The translations under genes were made by a program, and so were the position numbers. Source: an uncultured Pirellulaceae bacterium (GTDB lineage Bacteria > Planctomycetota > Planctomycetia > Pirellulales > Pirellulaceae). From it: DNA of 55,596 nt. Of the stretch, positions 36,533 through 44,211 are shown in pieces. The notes under the pieces are model-generated. The model ran no database searches and was not told the origin of the DNA. It saw only the letters and a list, made by a program, of their open reading frames with translations. Positions within the stretch are counted from its first letter, which is position 1. Every line of letters starts with the position of its first letter. Location of the stretch: contig CAJQQR010000092.1 in assembly GCA_905480545.1 (NCBI GenBank), positions 1 to 55,596 on the forward strand. Direction: 5' to 3'.

Positions 36533-37885
36533 ATGTCACGATTAATTATTCTACTATGCCTCACCCTAGGCATTGTCATGACCGGTTGCGGTGGTGATGA
36601 AAAGGGTAAAAGCGACAAAGGCGGTGATAAAGGAACTGCTGCGGATAAGGCCGCTTCGGGTTCAAAAGATACCACCGACAAAAAAGAAGGTGGTGGCGAC
36701 AAAAAGGATGCGAAGCCAGGCGACGGTGCTTCGGTCGGAAAATCGGGTGATATGCAAATGGTCAGTCTCAAACTGCCCAACATGACCTGAGGCGGTTGCG
36801 AACGTTCAGTGCAGTCTGCACTAACCAAAGCAGGTGTTTTCAAAGACCTTAAAACGGACTTGAAGAAGACGACAGCGACTTTTAAGGTCTCTGCTGACGT
36901 CGATTTCAAAACAAAGCTTGATGAAATCGTTGCCGGTGGTAACACACACGTTAAAGGCTACGAAGTCGAAACAGCCGCTCCAGCAAAGGGTGACGGAGCT
37001 TCTCTTCAGAATGCCGGCTCAATGCAGTTTGTTTCTGTCAACAAAACAGGTGATTGCTGTGCCAGCAAGAAAGCATGCTGCAAGGCATGTGAAACCGGCG
37101 ACAGCGAATCATCGTTTGTTACCGTTTCAACGGTTGTAGATGACGAAGAAAAAAAAGAAGAAAAGAAAACCAAAACGGTCAGCCTAAAGCTGCCGAACAT
37201 GACTTGAGGTGGTTGCGAACGTTCAGTGCGGTCTGCATTGACGAAAGCAGGAATCTTCAAGGATCTCAAAACCGACGTTAAAGCACATACGGCGACATTC
37301 GCTGTTTCAACCGGCGTCGATTTCAAAAAGAAGCTCGACGCAATCGTTGCCGACGGCAACCGTCACGTTAAAGGCTACGAAGTCGCTACCAAAAAAGACG
37401 ACAAAAAAGAAAAGCCAAAGACAAAGACGGTCAGCCTGAAGCTGCCGAACATGACGTGAGGCGGATGCGAACGTTCAGTGCGGTCTGCACTGACCAAAGC
37501 AGGTGTCTTCAAAGATCTTAAAACCGACGTCAAAAGCAATAGCGCGACCTTCAAGGTTTCAGCTGATCTCAACTTCAAAAAGAAGCTTGACGAAATCGTT
37601 GCCGACGGAAATAAGCACGTCAAAGGTTACAAGATCGAAAAGAAGAAAAAGGATGTCAAAAAGAAGACGGTCAGCTTGAAGCTGCCGAACATGACCTGAG
37701 GCGGATGCGAACGTTCAGTGCGGTCTGCACTGACCAAAGCCGGAGTCTTCAGCGATCTCAAAACTGACGTCAAAGCCAATACCGCGACCTTCGCAGTTTC
37801 GGCTGATCTTGATTTCAAGAAGAAGCTTGACGAAATTGTCAAAGCGGGTAACAAACACGTTAAAGGTTACGAAGTCAAAAAGTAA
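36533..37885 (+). CDS. Selenoprotein lipoprotein with four Sec-containing HMA domains (four in-frame TGA)
   Basis: A single frame from ATG 36533 to TAA 37883-37885 gives 450 residues if four TGA codons (36788, 37205, 37457, 37697) are read as selenocysteine at residues 86, 225, 309 and 389. Residues 1-19 are a lipoprotein signal ending V-M-T-G-C. A Lys/Asp/Gly-rich linker reaches about residue 75. Each of the four modules then reads V-S-L-K-L-P-N-M-T-U-G-G-C-E-R-S-V, about 70 residues each. This is the heavy-metal-associated motif M-T-C-x-x-C with Sec replacing the first Cys. A Cys-rich insert (C175, C176, C182, C183, C186) lies between modules 1 and 2. Each TGA has a SECIS-like hairpin about 20 nt downstream. 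TGA is a normal stop in neighbours (cstA, glgB, acpP). Predicted role: soft-metal binding or selenol redox at the envelope; this is inference. GGGAG at 36517 is a ribosome site. A selenium-unaware caller would stop at 36790. Confidence 0.88.
36804..36825 (+). promoter_or_regulatory. Bacterial SECIS-like hairpin 1
   Basis: It follows TGA 36788-36790 by 13 bases. Stem GTT-(bulged C)-AGTGC pairs with GCACT-AAC, and the loop is AGTCT. The first loop base is A here instead of G in the other copies, changing the overlapping codon from Arg to Gln, but the G-U of the loop is kept. Confidence 0.75.
37220..37243 (+). promoter_or_regulatory. Bacterial SECIS-like hairpin 2
   Basis: It follows TGA 37205-37207. 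Stem CGT-(bulged T)-CAGTGC pairs with GCATTG-ACG, with one G-U wobble. The apical loop GGTCT begins 23 bases after the TGA. The loop sequence equals the SelB-recognised GGUCU of E. coli fdhF. Confidence 0.82.
37473..37494 (+). promoter_or_regulatory. Bacterial SECIS-like hairpin 3
   Basis: It follows TGA 37457-37459. Stem GT-(bulged T)-CAGTGC pairs with GCACTG-AC, loop GGTCT starting 23 bases after the TGA. Perfect inner six base pairs. Confidence 0.82.
37713..37734 (+). promoter_or_regulatory. Bacterial SECIS-like hairpin 4
   Basis: It follows TGA 37697-37699 and is identical in sequence to hairpin 3: bulged stem, loop GGTCT. Confidence 0.82.
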
Positions 37886-37914
37886 TTTCCTTTGATGTAA
37901 GATAGAAAAAGCGA

Positions 37915-37947
37915 AAACCGAGTTGTTTTGCAACTCGGTTTTTTTAC
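37915..37947 (+). terminator. Rho-independent terminator of the selenoprotein gene
   Basis: A perfect 11-bp stem (AAACCGAGTTG with CAACTCGGTTT, loop TTTTG) running into a T-tract, 29 bases after the TAA stop. Its position right after the fourth module shows that transcription continues past all four TGA codons. Confidence 0.9.
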
Positions 37948-37999
37948 GTCTACACGTGTCCGTTGCAACCATCAAAAAAAATACAGGTCTTCTAACACA

Positions 38000-39490
38000 A
38001 TGTCGATTCGATTTTCTTCTGGCAACGCGCGATTGCATGCATGTTTTCAATCCGCATGCATCCTGATCTTGGCTTCCGGATTAGGTTGGGGGCAGGACCA
38101 ACACTCGTCCTCGGCGCCCTATTTCGGAAACGGTGCCAAAGTCGGTGAAGTCGATCAAACGTCGGCTATTGTATGGACACGCTTAACAAAACAACCGCAG
38201 GCTAATTTTGGTTTGCTTCCGATCTTCACCGAAGGGCTTCCATCGAACGCCCGATCAAAAATCGAGATGCCACTTGGCGTCTTGGACGGCGAACCGGGGC
38301 AAATCTGTGTGCATTTTGCACCATTCAATGAATCGTTTAAAAACCTATCCCAAAATCCAAAACGGCAAAAAACCCAATGGTTCGAAGTTGACTCCTCGCG
38401 AGATTTCACCCGGCAGATCAAGCTGGCAGGTCTGGCCCCAGCCACACGATATAAGTACCTAATCGAGGCTCGAAAAACTGTCGAATCTGAGCCATCGAAT
38501 TTCATTGAGGGTTTCTTCGAAACCTCGCCGATTAAGAATGATTCAACTCCGATTCGATTTATTGTTTCAACCTGCCAAGCGGTTCGAAGCATCGACTCTG
38601 GCAAGGATGGACATGTCGCATACAAACAGATGCTAGGATTCAAGCCACATTTCTTTGTCCATACGGGCGATATTTTGTACTACGACAAGGTTCCGTTAAG
38701 CAAGAACGAATCTCAGGCGCGAGCGAAATGGAATCTGATGTTTGCCTACAAACATAATCAACATTTTCATCAGCATGTTACGTCGTACTTTATGAAGGAT
38801 GATCATGACACTTTAAAGAACGATTGTTGGCCTGGGCAAACTTATGGTGATTTGACTTTTGAACAAGGCCTCAATATTTTTCGAGAGCAAGTACCGATGG
38901 GTGAGAAAACCCATCGCACCTATCGTTGGGGAAAAGACGTCCAGATCTGGATGACTGAAAATCGAGACTTTCGTTCACCTAATCGAATGCAGGACGGTCC
39001 TAAGAAGACGATTTTGGGGGCGAAGCAAAAAGCCTGGTTGAAGAAGTCGATCACCGAATCGGATGCCACATTTAAATTTGTCATCACACCCGGTCCGATT
39101 GTTGGCCCCGACAAAAAAGGTAAAGCTGATAACCATTCAAACGCAAATTTTGCCTTTGAGGGTCAGGAGCTGCGTGATTTTCTTTCACAGCAAAAAAACA
39201 CCTTTGTGATTTGCGGCGATCGACATTGGCAATATTGTTCAAAAGACCCCAAGACTGGACTGCTTGAGCTTGGATGCGGTCCGATCAACGATGAGCATAA
39301 ATTTGGAGGAAACCCCGGTCGGAAAACTGAATTCCATCGCTATTTTAGTGGGAAAGGTGGTTTCCTTGGGATTACAGTCAAAGAAGACAATGCGACGGCG
39401 GAATGGTTTACATCCAATGAAATCGATCCCGCGACCAAGCAGCCGAAAGTTAGGTATCGTGAGGAGTTTTTAGCAAGTAAAAGTGAGTAA
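38000..39490 (+). CDS. PhoD-like secreted phosphatase
   Basis: Metallophosphoesterase of the alkaline phosphatase D family, 496 residues from ATG 38000. A signal peptide (about residues 12-32) precedes a fibronectin-like N-domain that begins FGNGAKVGEVDQTSAIVWTR, as in PhoD. The metal site includes FVHTGDILYYDKV, M-K-D-D-H-D and ICGDRHWQY. It likely releases phosphate from organic esters or diesters outside the cytoplasm. An in-frame extension back to 37928 overlaps the upstream terminator and is rejected. It stands 50 bp after that terminator, so it has its own promoter or reads through. Confidence 0.9.
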   Translation: MSIRFSSGNARLHACFQSACILILASGLGWGQDQHSSSAPYFGNGAKVGEVDQTSAIVWTRLTKQPQANFGLLPIFTEGLPSNARSKIEMPLGVLDGEPGQICVHFAPFNESFKNLSQNPKRQKTQWFEVDSSRDFTRQIKLAGLAPATRYKYLIEARKTVESEPSNFIEGFFETSPIKNDSTPIRFIVSTCQAVRSIDSGKDGHVAYKQMLGFKPHFFVHTGDILYYDKVPLSKNESQARAKWNLMFAYKHNQHFHQHVTSYFMKDDHDTLKNDCWPGQTYGDLTFEQGLNIFREQVPMGEKTHRTYRWGKDVQIWMTENRDFRSPNRMQDGPKKTILGAKQKAWLKKSITESDATFKFVITPGPIVGPDKKGKADNHSNANFAFEGQELRDFLSQQKNTFVICGDRHWQYCSKDPKTGLLELGCGPINDEHKFGGNPGRKTEFHRYFSGKGGFLGITVKEDNATAEWFTSNEIDPATKQPKVRYREEFLASKSE

Positions 39491-39634
39491 TCGTAAATAG
39501 AGAAAATCGGCAGCTGTCTACCTGTTTTTTAACGATTCGAATCGACGTGGGTGGAACACCTGAGGGCCCATTCGATTAGAATGTCGCTCTACCATCAAAC
39601 TATTCGATCTCACCATTTCTTCTTGGGCGGCAGA

Positions 39635-42600
39635 ATGTTGTACCTAAAGATTTCCTGTGTTTTACTATCGGTAATCGCGTTCTACCAGTCGCGTTCCATC
39701 CACGCGAATGAGGTCGTATTTGAACGATTCACAATTACGGAAGAGTTTTATTCCGAGGGCACTTCGTTTGCAGATATCAACAAAGATGGAAAAGTCGATT
39801 TGGTGTCTGGGCCCTATTGGTACGCCGGGCCCGACTTTCTCCAAAAGGTTCGCTACACCGAAGGTGAATCGCTTCCGATAAAGGGTTATTCGAAACACTT
39901 CTTCACATGGACCTACGATTTTAACAAAGACGGCAATATCGATATCTTGACCGTAGGCATGCCAGGTGAGCCAGCGTTTTGGTTTGAGAATCCCGGGGTG
40001 AAATCGAAAGGCAAAACAGTCGCGACGCAAAACTGGAAGCGTCGCGAAGCGATCGACAATATTTGCAATGAATCGCCAGCATTCACCGACATAACAGGAG
40101 ACGGCATTCCTGATTTGGTTTGCATTCGACATGGAGCATTCGGTTACGTCGAGCCAAAATTTGACGGTACGGCAGTGACGTTTCAATTCACCGCAATCAC
40201 GCCAAATAAAGGGCTGGGTCGATTCACTCACGGAATGGGAATAGGTGATGTTGACGGCGATGGACGTAACGACCTTTTGGAAACAAATGGTTGGTGGCGA
40301 CAAACGGAAACCAAGGGGCAGCTGTTTGAGTTTCATCCGTTCCGATTTGCACAAATTGGCGGCGCGCAAATGTTTGCGTACGATTTTGATGGTGATGGTG
40401 ACAACGATGTGATCTCATCGCAAAATGCGCATGGATATGGTTTGACATGGTTTGAGCAAAAAAAATCGGGAACGAAAATCGATTTTGTTCCCCATAAAAT
40501 CATGACCGATAACCCAGCTGACAATCCGTTCGGTTTGGCCATTTCACAAATGCATGCTCTGTTTTTGACCGATGTCGATAACGATGGCGTTCAGGATATC
40601 GTGACGGGTAAACGGTATTGGGCGCATGGGGGTGGTGACCCTGGTGCGAAACAACTTCCGATTCTGTTTTGGTTGAAGACAGTTCGGAGAAAGGGTCGCG
40701 TCCTTTTTGTGCCAAAACTTATCGACGAACGATCCGGCGTGGGGACTCAGGTCACTGCCGGAGATGTCAATGGCGACGAAAAAATCGACATTTTGATCGG
40801 TAACAAATTGGGGACCTATTTGTTTGTGCAGCAGGACGATTTTCAACGTATCGAAAAAAAATGGTCGGATATCCCATTGAATGTTGGCAGCAAAGAATTC
40901 AATGAAAACGTGCGAACGACCGAACCGCTTTCGCCACGAAAGCAGCAAAAGACCTTTGTCCTGCCTCCTGGGTTTGAGATTCAACTTGTTGCTTCCGAAC
41001 CTCAAATTGCCAAACCGATGAATATTGCGTTTGGTCCGCGCGGGCGATTATGGGTCAGTAGCTCGCTGGAGTATCCATTTGCTGCGGCTGATCCATCGAA
41101 GGCCCGTGACGCCATCAAAATACTGGAGGACACCGACAACGATGGGGAAGCGGATAAGGTTACAACATTTGCGGACAAACTAAATATTCCGATGGGATTG
41201 CTACCCCATAAAAACGGCGTGATTTGTTTCAGCATCCCGAACATTTGGTTTCTGTCGGACACGGACGGTGATGGCAAAGCGGACAAGCGTGAGGTTCTTT
41301 ACGGGCCGTTTGATACGACGCGGGATACGCATGGAATGTGCAGCAGTTTTACTGACGGAAAAGATGGTTGGATTTATGCTTGTCATGGTTTCAATAACCA
41401 ATCGACGGTTTCAGGAAACGATGGTCATGAAGTCCAACTGAATTCGGGAAATGTCTTTCGCTTCAAAGCGGATGGTTCCCGTATTGAAATTGTGACTCGT
41501 GGACAAGTTAATCCGTTCGGTTTAACGATTGATAGCCGTGGAGACATCTTCACTGCGGACTGTCACACCAAGCCAATCAACTTAATTTTGCCTGGCGGCC
41601 ATCATGATAGCTTTGGAAAGCCACATGACGGTCTGGGCTATATTCCCAACGTGATGGAGCACTTGCATGATTCAACTGGAATCGGCGGCATTGCATTGGG
41701 TGAATACACGAAATTCCCTGATGTTTACAAGAGGAGTACGTTTGGTGGGAACGTTGTTACTGGACGAATCAACCGAAATCACTTGGTTTATTCGGGTTCA
41801 AGTATGGCAGCGCGAGAAGAATCAGACTTTGTGATTCCCGGTGATCCATGGTTCCGACCTGTTAATCTCCAAGTGGGTCCAGACGGGGCACTTTACATCG
41901 CCGATTTTTATAATGCGATCATCGGTCATTACGAAGTCGATCTCAATCATCCGAAACGTGATCGGCAACGTGGTCGAATCTGGCGTGTCGTGTTCTCAGG
42001 CGATGAAAACCGAAGAAATTTCAGGCAGAATATATGCATGCCGCGAACCGATTCTCCCGATTCCTTCGAAGTGCAAATCGAAGCATTTCGACAGCTTGCC
42101 AATCGGAAGGAACTTGTGGGAAACGAACCGCTTGTATTGGCGAAGGGACTAGGTTCAGAAAATCCGTTCATTCGCCGCTTCGCTGTTATGGCGATTGCAA
42201 AGCATCCAGAGTGCGAATTCTCCACTCAACTTGTTGCATTATTGGCAAAAACACCATCATCGGATCGTTACCTGATTCACGCGATCAAAATTGCGTTGCG
42301 AGACCATCTGAAGGGTCGCGATCAGCGATTCCGAGCAGTCGCGAAACTGATTCCAGAGTCGGTTTATCAGCCGTTTGCCGACGTTTGCTTGGCGATCAAG
42401 ACTGAACCGGCGGCAGAGTTTGTCGTCAACAATATTGCGAAAATTTCAAAGAACGATGCCGCAAAGCTAACGGCGTATTTGGAGTTTGTTTCTCAATATG
42501 GTTCGACCGATTCGCTTGTCTCCATTGTTTCGATCGCGCAAAAACGATTTGGAAATGACATTGATTTTCAGTTGACGTTGTTGGAAGGCATTCGCACCGG

Positions 42601-44146
42601 GCTAACGAAACGTGGCGAGAAACTCACGCCTTCTGTTCGCCAATGGGCGACAACGATTGCCGATAAATTGTTCGGTCCTACGCTTTCCGGTTCAAAGAAA
42701 GCCGATGAAGTTTTGAGTTGGAGCTACTTTAAAGATGAAACAGCGGTCGCGCCGGCGGATACCGAAAATATCTTTATCCAATCCGATCGTCGAAATTCTG
42801 CCGACGGAATGGTCAAAACGCCATTGTGGAGTAGCATCGTCAAGGGCGAACAGCAAACCGGAATATACCGAAGCGAACCGTTTGAATTGTCCAGTGAATT
42901 TTCTTTTTATCTTGCTGGGCATGATGGCGTTCCTGACAAACCTTTAGGCAATTTAAATTATGTTCAATTGCGTTTGGTCGCGACGAATCAAGTGATCCGG
43001 AAGTGCACGCCGCCGCGAAACGACACCGCCCAAAAAATGGTTTGGGATACAAAGAAGTTTGACGGTCAATTCGCGGTGATGGAGCTGGTCGATCAAGACT
43101 CAAGCGGAGCGTACGCTTGGTTGGCAGCGGGGCGATTTTCGCAGCAAGGACTGAATCCGTCAAAGAGGCTTCAGAATCAGAAAAAAGCGGCAGAGATTGT
43201 CGAGCAATTCGGTTTAACCAACATGCGAAAAAAGATTGTCGATCTGTTGGCCAATTCCAACGGTGGGCAATTGGCGGAGTCGTTGTGCTCAACACTGGTC
43301 GCTCTCGATTCCAAGTCACTTGAATCGGCTGCAGTTTTTCGAGCATCCTCAATGGTTCAAAGTTTGCCAAACGTCGGTGTGAAATCGAAGAAGTCCGCGA
43401 TTCAAGCGATCGTTTCCGGCGATTTAATCGCGGCCACGAATGTTCTGGGTGAAATTTCCAAGACCGCGTCGGCTGCGCAGCAGGGTCGATTCGCAAACGC
43501 CTTGGTCACCGACAAGAAAGGAGCGAAAACACTTGTCAAAATGGTCGAAGGCAATCAGCTTTCACCAGCCGTTTTTTCTGATTCTCGTTTAGTGGATACG
43601 ATTAAAGCGTATGACGATCAAGCGATTTCAAAAGCGGTTGATGCGTTCGTTGTGAATCTTCCGAAGTTGGATGCGGCGGCGGTTGCATTAATGAAACAAC
43701 GTATCGAAAGCTACGTAACCAAGGCTCCTGCGATTTCGAACGGGTTAAAAGTCTTTGAAAAGAACTGTGCTAACTGTCATCAGATTGCAGGTAAAGGCAA
43801 ACAGGTCGGTCCGAATTTAGATGGGATCGGAGCACGCGGTCTCGATAGATTGGCGGAAGATATCTTGTTGCCCAATCGAAACGTTGATGCCGCGTTTCGT
43901 GCATCATTGATCGGGACGGATGACGGACGAGTTTTTAACGGATTTGTCAAGAAAACAAACGATGAAACGGCATCTCATTTGACGTTGGTGGATACCACAG
44001 GGAAAGAGATCCTGATTGCAAAATCCGAGATCGAAAACCAAAAAGAGACTCGTAGTTCGCCGATGCCGAATAACTTTGGCGAGACCCTTTCGAATGACGA
44101 TTTTCGCGATCTAATCGGATTCTTGATGTCGAGCAGAAAAGAATGA
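39635..44146 (+). CDS. Secreted FG-GAP / PVC-type heme-binding protein (1503 residues)
   Basis: Multidomain exported protein. A signal peptide (residues 3-23) precedes an FG-GAP/VCBS-like propeller (to about 430) with calcium-binding loops D-I-N-K-D-G-K-V-D, D-F-N-K-D-G-N-I-D, D-V-D-G-D-G-R-N-D and D-F-D-G-D-G-D-N-D. A PVC-type dehydrogenase-like propeller follows (FVLPPGFEIQLVASEPQIAKPM; ADFYNAIIGHYEVDLNHP). A HEAT-like helical region and a C-terminal cytochrome c with C-A-N-C-H at residues 1378-1382 and V-G-P-N-L-D-G-I-G complete it. Such proteins are a hallmark of planctomycetes and are thought to oxidise sugars outside the cytoplasm, with electrons leaving through the heme. I chose ATG 39635; GTG 39551 is an upstream option. 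Confidence 0.92.
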   Translation: MLYLKISCVLLSVIAFYQSRSIHANEVVFERFTITEEFYSEGTSFADINKDGKVDLVSGPYWYAGPDFLQKVRYTEGESLPIKGYSKHFFTWTYDFNKDGNIDILTVGMPGEPAFWFENPGVKSKGKTVATQNWKRREAIDNICNESPAFTDITGDGIPDLVCIRHGAFGYVEPKFDGTAVTFQFTAITPNKGLGRFTHGMGIGDVDGDGRNDLLETNGWWRQTETKGQLFEFHPFRFAQIGGAQMFAYDFDGDGDNDVISSQNAHGYGLTWFEQKKSGTKIDFVPHKIMTDNPADNPFGLAISQMHALFLTDVDNDGVQDIVTGKRYWAHGGGDPGAKQLPILFWLKTVRRKGRVLFVPKLIDERSGVGTQVTAGDVNGDEKIDILIGNKLGTYLFVQQDDFQRIEKKWSDIPLNVGSKEFNENVRTTEPLSPRKQQKTFVLPPGFEIQLVASEPQIAKPMNIAFGPRGRLWVSSSLEYPFAAADPSKARDAIKILEDTDNDGEADKVTTFADKLNIPMGLLPHKNGVICFSIPNIWFLSDTDGDGKADKREVLYGPFDTTRDTHGMCSSFTDGKDGWIYACHGFNNQSTVSGNDGHEVQLNSGNVFRFKADGSRIEIVTRGQVNPFGLTIDSRGDIFTADCHTKPINLILPGGHHDSFGKPHDGLGYIPNVMEHLHDSTGIGGIALGEYTKFPDVYKRSTFGGNVVTGRINRNHLVYSGSSMAAREESDFVIPGDPWFRPVNLQVGPDGALYIADFYNAIIGHYEVDLNHPKRDRQRGRIWRVVFSGDENRRNFRQNICMPRTDSPDSFEVQIEAFRQLANRKELVGNEPLVLAKGLGSENPFIRRFAVMAIAKHPECEFSTQLVALLAKTPSSDRYLIHAIKIALRDHLKGRDQRFRAVAKLIPESVYQPFADVCLAIKTEPAAEFVVNNIAKISKNDAAKLTAYLEFVSQYGSTDSLVSIVSIAQKRFGNDIDFQLTLLEGIRTGLTKRGEKLTPSVRQWATTIADKLFGPTLSGSKKADEVLSWSYFKDETAVAPADTENIFIQSDRRNSADGMVKTPLWSSIVKGEQQTGIYRSEPFELSSEFSFYLAGHDGVPDKPLGNLNYVQLRLVATNQVIRKCTPPRNDTAQKMVWDTKKFDGQFAVMELVDQDSSGAYAWLAAGRFSQQGLNPSKRLQNQKKAAEIVEQFGLTNMRKKIVDLLANSNGGQLAESLCSTLVALDSKSLESAAVFRASSMVQSLPNVGVKSKKSAIQAIVSGDLIAATNVLGEISKTASAAQQGRFANALVTDKKGAKTLVKMVEGNQLSPAVFSDSRLVDTIKAYDDQAISKAVDAFVVNLPKLDAAAVALMKQRIESYVTKAPAISNGLKVFEKNCANCHQIAGKGKQVGPNLDGIGARGLDRLAEDILLPNRNVDAAFRASLIGTDDGRVFNGFVKKTNDETASHLTLVDTTGKEILIAKSEIENQKETRSSPMPNNFGETLSNDDFRDLIGFLMSSRKE

Positions 44147-44211
44147 TAGGATTGTTTTTGAATTAGCCATGAATCGGCGTGGATGGTCGGCGATTCGATA
44201 ATCGGTTCCGA

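Larger units (their letters stand above)
36761..37885 (+). repeat. Tandem HMA-module repeat region
   Basis: Four homologous coding modules with TGA-to-TGA spacings of 417, 252 and 240 bases. Modules 3 and 4 are nearly identical around the TGA and its hairpin, indicating recent duplication. Module 1 is separated from module 2 by the Cys-rich and Glu/Lys-rich insert. Confidence 0.9.

Noticed and set aside
36533..36790. Stand-alone 85-residue lipoprotein ending at the first TGA
   Set aside because: The following codons continue the HMA motif in the same frame, and the same TGA recurs at the same motif position three more times with hairpins.
36529..37854. Four Ser/Leu-rich open frames on the opposite strand of the selenoprotein gene
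   Set aside because: They are mirror images of the repeated coding modules and have no family, signal or ribosome site of their own.
36533..37885. Pseudogene with four nonsense mutations
   Set aside because: All four are TGA at the same Cys position, the frame is otherwise perfect, and no other damage is visible.
36533..37885. TGA recoded as Trp or Gly in the whole genome
   Set aside because: TGA terminates the genes for CstA (16820), GlgB (20230), AcpP (23083) and the PQQ-like propeller (8960) where their families end.
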